Positions 56,110 to 64,000 of a DNA stretch of 64,000 nt are shown in pieces. The DNA is taken from assembly GCF_905220565.1 (NCBI RefSeq), contig NC_059410.1, positions 139,501 to 203,500 on the forward strand, read 5' to 3'. The notes below the pieces were generated by a model. That model ran no database searches, was not told the origin of the DNA, and was given only the letters and a program-made list of their open reading frames with translations. The translations under genes were made by a program, and so were the position numbers. The stretch is from Melitaea cinxia. Taxonomy: Eukaryota; Arthropoda; Insecta; Lepidoptera; Nymphalidae. Each line of letters starts with the position of its first letter. Position 1 is the stretch's first letter.

Positions 56110-59100
56110 TACTCCCCCCGTTGAAGAATCCAGATTCTTCAACTCTGTGTCTTCATCGTCGAGTAACGGGCAGAGGCGAACCAGAGGACGGCGATAACAA
56201 CCCACCGTGGTCTGAACATCAGCAACACGAGGAATCCCATCTGGCCCTGGATATAGCCTGGTTACTCGTCCGGTGCTCCAGCATAACGGCGGCAGGGAAT
56301 CTTCACTTATGAGCACCAAGTCTCCAACCTTTAGTTTAGCCTTGTTTGTTTTCCATTTTGTACGTATTTGTAGTTCGCAGATGTACTCCTTTTGCCACCT
56401 CAGCCAGAAATGTTGCCTGATTTGCTCGAGTCGTGCGTAGCGTTTCAATTGCGGTTCCTTTTCATTCTCCAAGGCGCGAGCCGGCAGAGCATTTAGTGGT
56501 CTTCCGATCAAGAAGTGCCCTGGGGAAAGGAAAAGGAAATCGTCAGGGGAAGTGGATAATGGGCACAAGGGACGACTATTCAAAATAGCCTCCACTTGTG
56601 CAAACAAAGTTAGAATTTCTTCAAAAGTTAAATGAGAATTCCCCATGACTCGTTTGATATGATACTTTGCCGATTTCACACCGGCCTCCCATATGCCGCC
56701 GAAGTGAGGAGAGTAAGATGGAGTGAAGTTAAATTTGATGTTTTGCTGAGCTGTAAATTCAGTTAACGCGATGTTTTGTATATCGGTGAATTTACTGAGC
56801 TCCCTTGCCGCTCCTACAAAATTGCGTCCGTTATCAGAATAGATCTCAGCTGGTTTACCGCGGCGCGAAACAAATCTATGCAAAGTCATGATGAAGGCAT
56901 CTTTAGAGAGGTCACTAACGGCCTCTAAGTGTAAACATTTAAAACGAAGGCAAATAAATAAACAAAGATAGCATTTCATCAACCTGGCCCCGCGGCCTTT
57001 ACGATTTACAATATAGAATGGTCCGGCCATGTCAGTTCCAACGGACTTGAAAGGGAAGTCAGGAGTAATGCGTTGTGAAGGCAATTTCCCCATTTTTGGC
57101 AACAATGTATTACCCTGCACTCGTCGACAACGCACACAATTACGAACGGTAAAACGTGCTAATAATCTACCCCTAATTGGCCAAACTGTTTGCCTAATTG
57201 TAGCCAGCAGCAGTTGAGGACCGGCATGCATATTACGAATATGTTCATATCTAAATAATAATTTACACAAATGATGTGATGAATCTAAAAGTATTGGATG
57301 AATTTTATCATAGGAATAGTTAGAAGTATCTAGACGTCCGCCAACTCGCAATAACTTATCCTCGTCAATATAAGGTGATAAATTTAAAATTTTAGATTTA
57401 GAATTTAATTGTTTATTATTACGTAAGATTTTGTATTCTACAGAAAAACTTTGTTGCTGAGCTATTAAACATAATGATTTAAAAGCTTCATTTAGTTCAT
57501 CGACAGTTAATATACCAGAGAGCCTATTCTTGCGATTTTTTAAATTGTTTATAAACCGAATGACGTATGCCATTGTTCTTTGTAATCTGTTGAAGTTAGA
57601 AAACCGCTCAAAATCAATAATAGGCTCTGAGATCACTACTGTGGCTGTGAATTTTACATCGGGTAAATTGATGTTGTCACAAGATTTTAATACGGGCCAC
57701 TCATTCTGATCTTCTGTCAAGAATGCTGGTCCGTGCCACCACAAATCTGAATTCTGCAACTGAATCAAAGTAGTAGCTCGTGAGATTAAATCAGCAGGAT
57801 TCTGATCGGTTGGTACATAGCGCCATGAAGATAATTTGGTATTTTCCTGAATTTCCCCTACTCTATTAGCCACAAAGGTTTTTAGCCTAGTTGAGTCACT
57901 ACTGAGCCATCCCAGAACAACACTAGAATCAGACCAATAAGTGACAGAATTAGGAGTGAATCTAACAGAATTTAGAACAGCCTTGCCTAAACGACTTGAA
58001 AGTAAAGCGGCGCATAGTTCCAATCGAGGAATTGAAACAGGCTTTAAGGGGGCTACCTTTGATTTTGAACACAGAAGCTTCACTTCAATGCGATTATTTG
58101 AAGACGTAACCCTAGTATAGACACAAGCACCATAGCCAACCAATGAAGCATCACTAAAACAATGAATATCAATAATTTGTGGTGACTCAATAAGAACAAA
58201 TCTAGGAATTTGAAAATTAGAAATTGATAGCAAATCTTTAGAAAAATCTCTCCAAGCGTTTTCAATGTCTATTGGTACTGGTTGATCCCAATCGGATTTA
58301 AGCTTCCATAATTTTTGTAACATAAGTTTTGGCTGCATGATGTATGGGCTTAATAAACCAAGTGGGTCAAAAATTTTAAATGCATCCGACATGATGCTTC
58401 TCTTTGTAATGGTATTTCTTGAAGGAGGAATATTGATTGGAAAATTTAACATGTCATTATTTGGATTCCAACCTAAGCCTAGAGTACTTGAAGCCTCACT
58501 TAACATAAAATTTTCTTGCAAATTTAGATTACAATTCTCAAAAATAGAACACAGATTACTTTTGTATTTACGTAATTTAAAACAACCCTTATTTAATTCT
58601 TGTGCAATTGAATTTTGAATATAATTTAGCTCTTCGATATCATTAGAACCAGTTATGAGGTCATCGACATAAAAATCCTTTTGTATAATGTTTTTGATAA
58701 GACTATCGTCGCATTCATCTCCTATCTGCCATAGACATCGCGTGCTTAAATAGCTGGCACTTGCGGTACCGTAAGTGACAGTATTTAGCTGCATTGTTTT
58801 GATTGGTAAAGACTCGTCCTCTCTCCATAAAATCAGCTGTAAATTTCTGTCGTCTGGATTGACCTCTATTTGGCGATACATCTTCTCGATATCTCCGGTC
58901 AACAGGTATTTGTATGTTCTAGCTCGAATTAGTATAGAGAAAAGAGAATCCTGTATGTTAGGTCCAATCATTAGCAAATCATTAATTGAGAAACCAGAAG
59001 AAGAAGAAGCGGAACCATCAAATACGACCCTAAGTTTAGTAGATTCGCTGGATGTTTTAAAGACAGCATGATGGCATAAAAAATAAGAGGGATCTGGTAA

Positions 59101-61383
59101 AGCAACTGTAGCTTCCGACAGATGGCCTAAACTTTGGTATTCTTTCATGAATTGTATGTATTGAGTTTTCAATGAAATATTTTTTCTAAAACGTTTTTCT
59201 AGATTAAACAATCGGCTTTTTGCCAAATTATATGTGTCACCTAGACAATCAGGTGAATCGCGTAGTGGAAGCCTGACACTAAACCTGCCAGAAGGAAGCC
59301 GTGAAGTGTGAGACCGAAAATGGTTCTCACAGGCTAATTCTGCTTCACTTAAAATTGTTTTTTGGGGAAGCTCCTCTAGCTCCCAAAATTTTGTTAGTAA
59401 ATTGTCGACCTTGCTTTCGTTTGAGAGGTTGTCATTGATAACTGAATGATTGCACATTACTTGTTTAGCTTGATAAGAAATAGGACCACCAATCAACCAA
59501 CCGAAACTGGAATATTGTAGTATAGGCTTGTTTGCACCTAAAGAAATACGGTCGTTTTTCATGAGTCGCCAGAAGAGATCGGCTCCTATGAGAATATCAA
59601 TAGGAGCTGGCTGATTGAAATCGGGGTCAGCTAAACGCAAATGCGATGGTATGTTTAATTGTTGTATGTTTATAGGTGCCTTAGGCAGATTCCCAGTCAG
59701 CCTACTAAGCACAAGACAATTTAATTTAGTCTTATAATTATTGTAAATGGATTTTAATTGGATCACACAGCTTTCTTTGATTTGGTTATCTGAGTGACCG
59801 ATACCAATGACGTTAATAGAAATTGGATTTGAATTGATTGAAAGTTTTTGTTGAAGAGATTTTGTAATGAAGGACGACTGACTGCCTGAATCCAACAAGG
59901 CCCGTACTTTAAGAGGCTCTTTAGTGATTGGATTCAAAATGTATACTTGGGCAGTAGACAATAAAACTTGATTTGAATTTTTGTTTGAAAAGTTTACTAC
60001 AGTTTCAGAGACCTCGCCAGAGGCACTGTTGACCTTTGGTGCGTCAACTGGATGCAATAGAGTATTGTGTCGTTTCTTACACATTTTGCATGGCCCTAAT
60101 CGACATTCGACTAAAGAGTGACCCTGCCTTAAACAATTAATACATAATTTGTACTTCGAAACATCGTTTAGTTTGTCCTTTCTGGACTTTGATTTGAATA
60201 ATTGGCAATCATAAATCCTATGATTTTGATTGCAGACAACACACTTAGACAAAGTGCTATTGTCGTTTTGATTAGTAGTAATAAGTGAATTTGAAATTGG
60301 TCGATCACGCTTAATATGATGATTATAATGATAATTGACAGGCCTTGAATGTTGCATTTTACTATTATTATTTGTTGAAATGTTATTATGAAAACTAGAA
60401 CCTTGATCATTCCTATTGTGACGCGTACATTCAAGAACATAAGCCCTATCAATCAAAAACTTATTGAATTCGGATAAACTAGGGATTTCACCTAAACTAT
60501 TGCGTAGCTCTTCCCATTTGACAAGTGTTTGCGTATCGAGTTTAGATGAAACCAAATATATAATTAACGTGTCCCAGTGATCAGTAGGCTGACCTAGGTT
60601 AGCTAGAGCACGTAAATTTTTTGAAACATGATCGACTAAAGAGCGTAATGAAGTGTCCGATTCGCGGTTTATTTTTTCAATATTGAATAATGATTTAATA
60701 TGATAATTTACAAGTAATCTTTTATTATTGTAACGTTCATAAAGTAACTGATAAGCGCTATTATAGTTGGCTGCGGAAACCTCAATGTTTGAAATTACCC
60801 GAGCCGCATCGCCTTCCAAATAAGAAATTAAATAATGAAATTTTTGAATCAATGAAATGCGACTATTGTTGTGAACTAAATTATTAAAAGTATCTCGAAA
60901 TTCTAACCAACGGAAGAACGAACCATCAAACTTTGCAATTTGTATTTGCGGCAAGGTTATACAATTTTCATTATTATGATCGCGACCACATTGAGCATCT
61001 TGGAATAAGGACTCACGGCGTCTCTTATCCTGTTCTAAATTCTTTAATTCATTTTGTTCTTCAATGATATTTTTTGCCATCGCGGTACATAATATGAAAT
61101 CTTGCTCAATGCGTTCACGCTCATCGAGCTCTTCGTCTAAATTGTCAGCATTTATTAGTTCAATTTGAGTTTGCAGCTCATCATATTTAGCGGACAGATT
61201 CTCAAAGCGACTGAGCTTCAGTGAAAGCTCAGCGACTTCGATACCCGTCAGTTGAGATTGCCTTGTAATCTTGTCTAAATAGTTTTTGAATTTAGTAATT
61301 TGTCCCTTTATGGAACTGCGCTTTACAATTAAAACCTTTATCCCGGATTCTTTGTTCATAGTTGATACTGAAGGTTCGGACAT
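56104..61383 (-). CDS. BEL/Pao gag-pol polyprotein
   Basis: 1,759 residues with one stop, so about normal for the family. Order: N-terminal coiled-coil region (about 1-130); the DUF1759 gag-like domain (about 140-320, FDGSFFRWLEFRDTF); three zinc knuckles (CVVC...H...C about 378, CINCLRQGH about 411, CKMC...H...H); aspartic protease with DSGSQSS (about 497); reverse transcriptase with GDIEKMYRQI and YVDD (about 904); RNase H with CFSDAS (about 1084), WSDSS and DQNPAD. Integrase follows: an HHCC finger near 1420, then the catalytic D (GTDMAGPF, about 1451), D (SDNGRNF, about 1517) and E (GGIWEAG, about 1564). A DUF5641-type tail closes it. All catalytic residues I can check are present. The stop lies in the 3' LTR. 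Start is the first methionine after the leader. Confidence 0.95.
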   Translation of the reverse strand: MSEPSVSTMNKESGIKVLIVKRSSIKGQITKFKNYLDKITRQSQLTGIEVAELSLKLSRFENLSAKYDELQTQIELINADNLDEELDERERIEQDFILCTAMAKNIIEEQNELKNLEQDKRRRESLFQDAQCGRDHNNENCITLPQIQIAKFDGSFFRWLEFRDTFNNLVHNNSRISLIQKFHYLISYLEGDAARVISNIEVSAANYNSAYQLLYERYNNKRLLVNYHIKSLFNIEKINRESDTSLRSLVDHVSKNLRALANLGQPTDHWDTLIIYLVSSKLDTQTLVKWEELRNSLGEIPSLSEFNKFLIDRAYVLECTRHNRNDQGSSFHNNISTNNNSKMQHSRPVNYHYNHHIKRDRPISNSLITTNQNDNSTLSKCVVCNQNHRIYDCQLFKSKSRKDKLNDVSKYKLCINCLRQGHSLVECRLGPCKMCKKRHNTLLHPVDAPKVNSASGEVSETVVNFSNKNSNQVLLSTAQVYILNPITKEPLKVRALLDSGSQSSFITKSLQQKLSINSNPISINVIGIGHSDNQIKESCVIQLKSIYNNYKTKLNCLVLSRLTGNLPKAPINIQQLNIPSHLRLADPDFNQPAPIDILIGADLFWRLMKNDRISLGANKPILQYSSFGWLIGGPISYQAKQVMCNHSVINDNLSNESKVDNLLTKFWELEELPQKTILSEAELACENHFRSHTSRLPSGRFSVRLPLRDSPDCLGDTYNLAKSRLFNLEKRFRKNISLKTQYIQFMKEYQSLGHLSEATVALPDPSYFLCHHAVFKTSSESTKLRVVFDGSASSSSGFSINDLLMIGPNIQDSLFSILIRARTYKYLLTGDIEKMYRQIEVNPDDRNLQLILWREDESLPIKTMQLNTVTYGTASASYLSTRCLWQIGDECDDSLIKNIIQKDFYVDDLITGSNDIEELNYIQNSIAQELNKGCFKLRKYKSNLCSIFENCNLNLQENFMLSEASSTLGLGWNPNNDMLNFPINIPPSRNTITKRSIMSDAFKIFDPLGLLSPYIMQPKLMLQKLWKLKSDWDQPVPIDIENAWRDFSKDLLSISNFQIPRFVLIESPQIIDIHCFSDASLVGYGACVYTRVTSSNNRIEVKLLCSKSKVAPLKPVSIPRLELCAALLSSRLGKAVLNSVRFTPNSVTYWSDSSVVLGWLSSDSTRLKTFVANRVGEIQENTKLSSWRYVPTDQNPADLISRATTLIQLQNSDLWWHGPAFLTEDQNEWPVLKSCDNINLPDVKFTATVVISEPIIDFERFSNFNRLQRTMAYVIRFINNLKNRKNRLSGILTVDELNEAFKSLCLIAQQQSFSVEYKILRNNKQLNSKSKILNLSPYIDEDKLLRVGGRLDTSNYSYDKIHPILLDSSHHLCKLLFRYEHIRNMHAGPQLLLATIRQTVWPIRGRLLARFTVRNCVRCRRVQGNTLLPKMGKLPSQRITPDFPFKSVGTDMAGPFYIVNRKGRGARLMKCYLCLFICLRFKCLHLEAVSDLSKDAFIMTLHRFVSRRGKPAEIYSDNGRNFVGAARELSKFTDIQNIALTEFTAQQNIKFNFTPSYSPHFGGIWEAGVKSAKYHIKRVMGNSHLTFEEILTLFAQVEAILNSRPLCPLSTSPDDFLFLSPGHFLIGRPLNALPARALENEKEPQLKRYARLEQIRQHFWLRWQKEYICELQIRTKWKTNKAKLKVGDLVLISEDSLPPLCWSTGRVTRLYPGPDGIPRVADVQTTVGCYRRPLVRLCPLLDDEDTELKNLDSSTGGVC
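56110..56123 (-). other. Polypurine tract of BEL/Pao
   Basis: Minus strand AACGGGGGGAGTA next to the 3' LTR; the usual primer for plus-strand DNA synthesis. It overlaps the last codons of gag-pol. Confidence 0.75.
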
Positions 61384-62711
61384 TGTGAAAAATATAGATA
61401 GAAAATATTTTAGAAAAAATGTAATTATTGAAAATAGAAAACTGTATGAACTAGAATAATACTAAAATTATTTGTATATGAATAATATTAAAATTATTTG
61501 TATTTGTATATGAATATGAACTGGATTAATACTAAAGTTGTTTGAATATGAACTGGATTAATACTAAAGTTATTTGAATTTGAATATGACTATGAACTAG
61601 AATAATATAAACTACTATTGAATTTAAGTTAATTAATTACAAGACACCTCAAAAAGAAAGAAAATAAAATGAAATGATGCAAATGTCTTAGCTGAAGCTC
61701 CTCAATCGACGACACATAGAAGACCGGCGCGGAGCGGCAAGACAAGATGGCCGAAGCCCCAACCACGTGGTGCGCCTCACGTACCGCAACGCTGAAATAG
61801 TCGGCCGAATCGTCTAAGCATCGCACAATAAATAGGATTGAGGCTCAATATTGCCTTTAGAATTGAATTAATTTTGAAATGAATTGAATTATGTTGTTAA
61901 GTTAATGTTATTAAAAAAAATAAAAAATTTGATGCTGTTGACTCGAAATCTAATATAATAAAATATTAAGTTTAATTTGTACTAAGTAATGGAATTTAGA
62001 AAAGTTAAATGTAATTGAATTGAATGAAGTATTGAATAAACATTTGTAATAATGTATGGAAAACATTTGTATTAGGTGTGACACACCTTGAAATAAAAAT
62101 AAAAATCTGAAGCGGTTAAACTAGTAATATAAAACATTAAATTTAATTTAAAGTAAATTTGGAAAATAATATGCAAGTAAATTAAAAACTACTGTTATAA
62201 AATATTAAATTTAATGTCTTAATGAAAGAAATTTGGAATAAAAAGTTATTGTGAAATATTAATTTTAATGCATTGATGAAAGAAATTTAGAGGTTAAGTT
62301 GAAAAATATTATTGTAAATTTGTATTAAATGAAGAAATTCGAACAAGAAAATTGAATATAAGAACACATGTTTGTTGAATGTAGTACGGCAATTAAGAAA
62401 TTAAACCAAAAATAATTGTAAATTTGCAATAGCAGAATGCTAATTTTGAAATATAAATGGAAATATGAAAAAAGGAAATATAAATTTAGGAGATTAGGAT
62501 GGATTAGGATTTAGGATCGGTAATCATGATTGTTAAAAATAAGGAAAAATAATTTGGAAAAAGGTTAGGATCGATTAGGATTGATTAGGATTGGGGATCA
62601 TGGTTTGGGCACTTATCTTATCATGGTTGCGAGGTGAGGCTTGAACCGCGTCACTGCTCGGCACAAGATGTCGGCCATGTGTTCCGGTGATCCTGGGTTG
62701 ATTTTGAAGTC
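61384..62711 (-). other. BEL/Pao leader (5' untranslated region)
   Basis: About 1.33 kb without a long frame. It contains a degenerate tandem repeat (TTTAGTATTAATCCAG-type units on the minus strand, 61449-61612), AT-rich repeats of AAATTTAAT at 62100-62330 and GATTAGGAT runs at 62487-62605. It probably holds the packaging signal; I see no specific motif. A GC-richer segment lies at 61720-61830. Confidence 0.7.
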
Positions 62712-62713
62712 TT

Positions 62714-62727
62714 TTGTTCGGGCGCCA
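62714..62727 (-). other. Primer-binding site (tRNA-Lys-like)
   Basis: Minus strand TGGCGCCCGAACAA starts two bases inside the 5' LTR. The first 13 bases, TGGCGCCCGAACA, complement the 3' end of tRNA-Lys (the type used by lentiviruses); after that the match fails. Confidence 0.7.
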
Positions 62728-62729
62728 AA

Positions 62730-63060
62730 TGTTTCTTGCATTGCTTTGCTGCTTGTATTTACTAGTTTATTGTTCGTTGAAATGGTTGAAAAATGAAAGA
62801 TATGAGAAGTTAATTATTCTGTATTGCAAATTACAAGATTACGCAAACACTTCGCACGACGAGAAGAAGTAAGGGAAAGAGGGTTTACATGTCAAATCAC
62901 TGTCTTATATACCCAACGTTCTGTCACATCACTGATTGTCTATTGCACTCACAGTTTATATAGATACTTCACACCGATAACCGATAAATTAAGCATGGAT
63001 CACACGATGTGAATCGTTATAGAGTTGCACCGCAATGAAAATGTGAGACGTTCCTTAACA
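62730..63060 (-). repeat. 5' LTR of BEL/Pao (331 bp)
   Basis: Identical by eye to 55779-56109. Drives transcription of the element. Confidence 0.95.
62929..62962 (-). promoter_or_regulatory. Likely core promoter of the BEL/Pao 5' LTR
   Basis: On the minus strand TATATAAA (62955-62962) precedes an arthropod initiator TCAGT (62931-62935) with about 29 bases between their first positions, the normal spacing. A second TATA-like GTATATAAG is further on (about 62905-62913). U3 would be about 128 bp. Confidence 0.6.
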
Positions 63061-63065
63061 ATCAT
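63061..63065. repeat. Target-site duplication ATCAT (right) of BEL/Pao
   Basis: Matches 55774-55778. Confidence 0.9.
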
Positions 63066-63600
63066 ATTTTCATATAAATGTACGACTTTTGTAGTAAATT
63101 TTCACCTTTCACAAATGACAATCAAAATTCTGCTTCAATGAATCAGCGAGAAAAAGTAATATATAATGAATGTAGTATTAATGATTCTTTTGGTTACTTA
63201 ATTACTCTTAGTCTTTTGGGCCCTGTTTTATCTGTTGATACCTATATCTTTATTGTATTGCAATAGATTTTCAGCCTAAAATTATTCATTTCCATTTAAT
63301 CAATAAAGTAGTTCTACTCTAAACGTATTCATGCAAAATATTCTCTACCAGTAGCGAGGAAACAGACCAAGGATCTGACTCCTTCTGCTGAGATAACTCG
63401 TGTGTGAGATATGCCTTACCAGTGGAGAAACAGTCTTCAATAGACGAAACTTGTCACTTTTGGTTTATTCAACGCAATTTATACATATAATAAAATGTTG
63501 AGGTTGAATTTCTGTACAATGAAAAAAAAATTGCTAAAAACCGAATCAGGTGGGTGTAAGAAGTGAAATAGAACTAATTTAGATTTTTTTTAAATTTTTT
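63066..63600. other. Non-coding stretch
   Basis: One 62-codon frame at 63078-63266 has no motif. Nothing else recognised. Confidence 0.35.
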
Positions 63601-63604
63601 GTTT

Positions 63605-63796
63605 TTCTTTTTGTTTGTACGGGCTAATCTCCGAAAAGACTACACCGATTGAAATGAAATTTTGTATGGTGGTAGCTTATATCCCTGATCAACATACAGG
63701 ATACTTTTGATCACGAAAAATTAAATAGTTCCCGTGGGGTAGTTAACCTGAAGGAATAATAAATACCACGTGGACTAAGTCGCGGGCATCAGCTAG
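63605..63796 (+). mobile_element. Helitron-like 3'-end fragment
   Basis: Ends AGTCGCGGGCATCAGCTAG then T (CTAG at 63793-63796), with GAAATGAAATTTTGTATGG upstream, a phrase frequent in insect repeats of this type. Left end approximate. Confidence 0.5.
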
Positions 63797-63837
63797 TCTT
63801 ACAATATTTGAAACAAATTTTCAAGTAACTTTTTTTA

Positions 63838-64000
63838 AAAACGACGATATCGGCAATAAGCTTGCAGTTCACTTGATGATAAGCAGTTACTGTAGTCACC
63901 TGCAACACCAGGAGCTTAGCAAGCGCGTTGCTGACCCTAACCCCAATACCTCCGAGAAGCTCTGCTCACCTTACTCACCACAGAACACATAACCACTCCA
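63838..64000 (+). repeat. CACCTGATGGTAAG-family repeat (copy 7), runs off the window
   Basis: Diverged motif CACTTGATGATAAGCAG, then AGCAAGCGCGTTGCTGACCC and TCACCTTACTCACC; it continues past the last base. Confidence 0.7.

Larger units (their letters stand above)
55779..63060 (-). mobile_element. Complete BEL/Pao LTR retrotransposon, 7.28 kb
   Basis: Two 331-bp LTRs (TG...CA), a 5-bp ATCAT duplication, primer-binding site, polypurine tract and one uninterrupted gag-pol frame on the minus strand. By eye the LTRs are identical; since they are copied from one template at insertion, this means a recent event. The leader is long (about 1.35 kb) and AT-rich. No envelope-like frame is present. All parts needed for movement appear present. 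Confidence 0.95.

Noticed and set aside
58080..60452. Frames inside the BEL/Pao region in other phases or on the other strand
   Set aside because: They overlap the intact gag-pol, lack motifs and are explained as shadows of it.
61629..61826. An extra accessory protein in the BEL/Pao leader
   Set aside because: One 65-codon frame without motifs; GC-rich leader sequence explains its openness.

Overview
This is a repeat-dense, AT-rich stretch of an insect nuclear genome, most likely a moth or butterfly. The inference rests on the repeat types: tRNA-derived SINEs with a long non-tRNA body, LINE fragments whose C-terminal proteins and GATGATG tails I associate with Lepidoptera, many Helitron-like ends (hairpin plus CTAG before T), and small repeats with AACCGACTTC termini. 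I find no convincing host protein-coding gene. The coding capacity lies almost entirely in mobile elements, so the window is probably intergenic or inside long introns.

Layout. 1-8 kb: non-coding sequence with one SINE (5964-6310) and a small GATA-motif cluster. 8-19 kb: dispersed repeats, a Helitron (9007-10710) broken by a LINE fragment, two copies of a 330-bp hairpin-bearing repeat, a short fold-back element (14484-14734), two AACCGACTTC-family elements in opposite orientation, a 130-bp tandem repeat and a SINE dimer. 20.15-23.97 kb: a second Helitron, into which a 1.95-kb block of seven near-identical tRNA-like units is inserted. Three units face left and four face right, forming an inverted repeat with 812-bp arms. 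24-31 kb: small repeats. 31.7-39.0 kb: a non-LTR retrotransposon on the minus strand (PHD-finger ORF1, endonuclease, reverse transcriptase), split by a 3,007-bp DNA transposon that carries terminal inverted repeats, many subterminal copies of one motif and one decayed gene. 39-50 kb: SINEs, LINE tails and unannotated sequence. 50.2-51.9 and 54.9-55.7 kb: two more Helitrons. 55.8-63.06 kb: a complete BEL/Pao LTR retrotransposon on the minus strand with LTRs that look identical, a 5-bp target duplication, primer site, polypurine tract and an uninterrupted 1,759-codon gag-pol.

How the parts relate. The nesting gives a relative order. The 3-kb DNA transposon landed in the LINE after the LINE did. 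The tRNA-like array landed in a Helitron that already held a second Helitron terminus and a minisatellite. The BEL/Pao element is probably among the youngest insertions and may still be mobile. The tRNA-like array is the most unusual object: each unit keeps Pol III A and B boxes and a T5 stop signal, and the whole block could fold into a very long hairpin.

Limits: identities and boundaries were judged by eye. Family names come from motifs, not searches. Host regulatory elements are guesses at low confidence.
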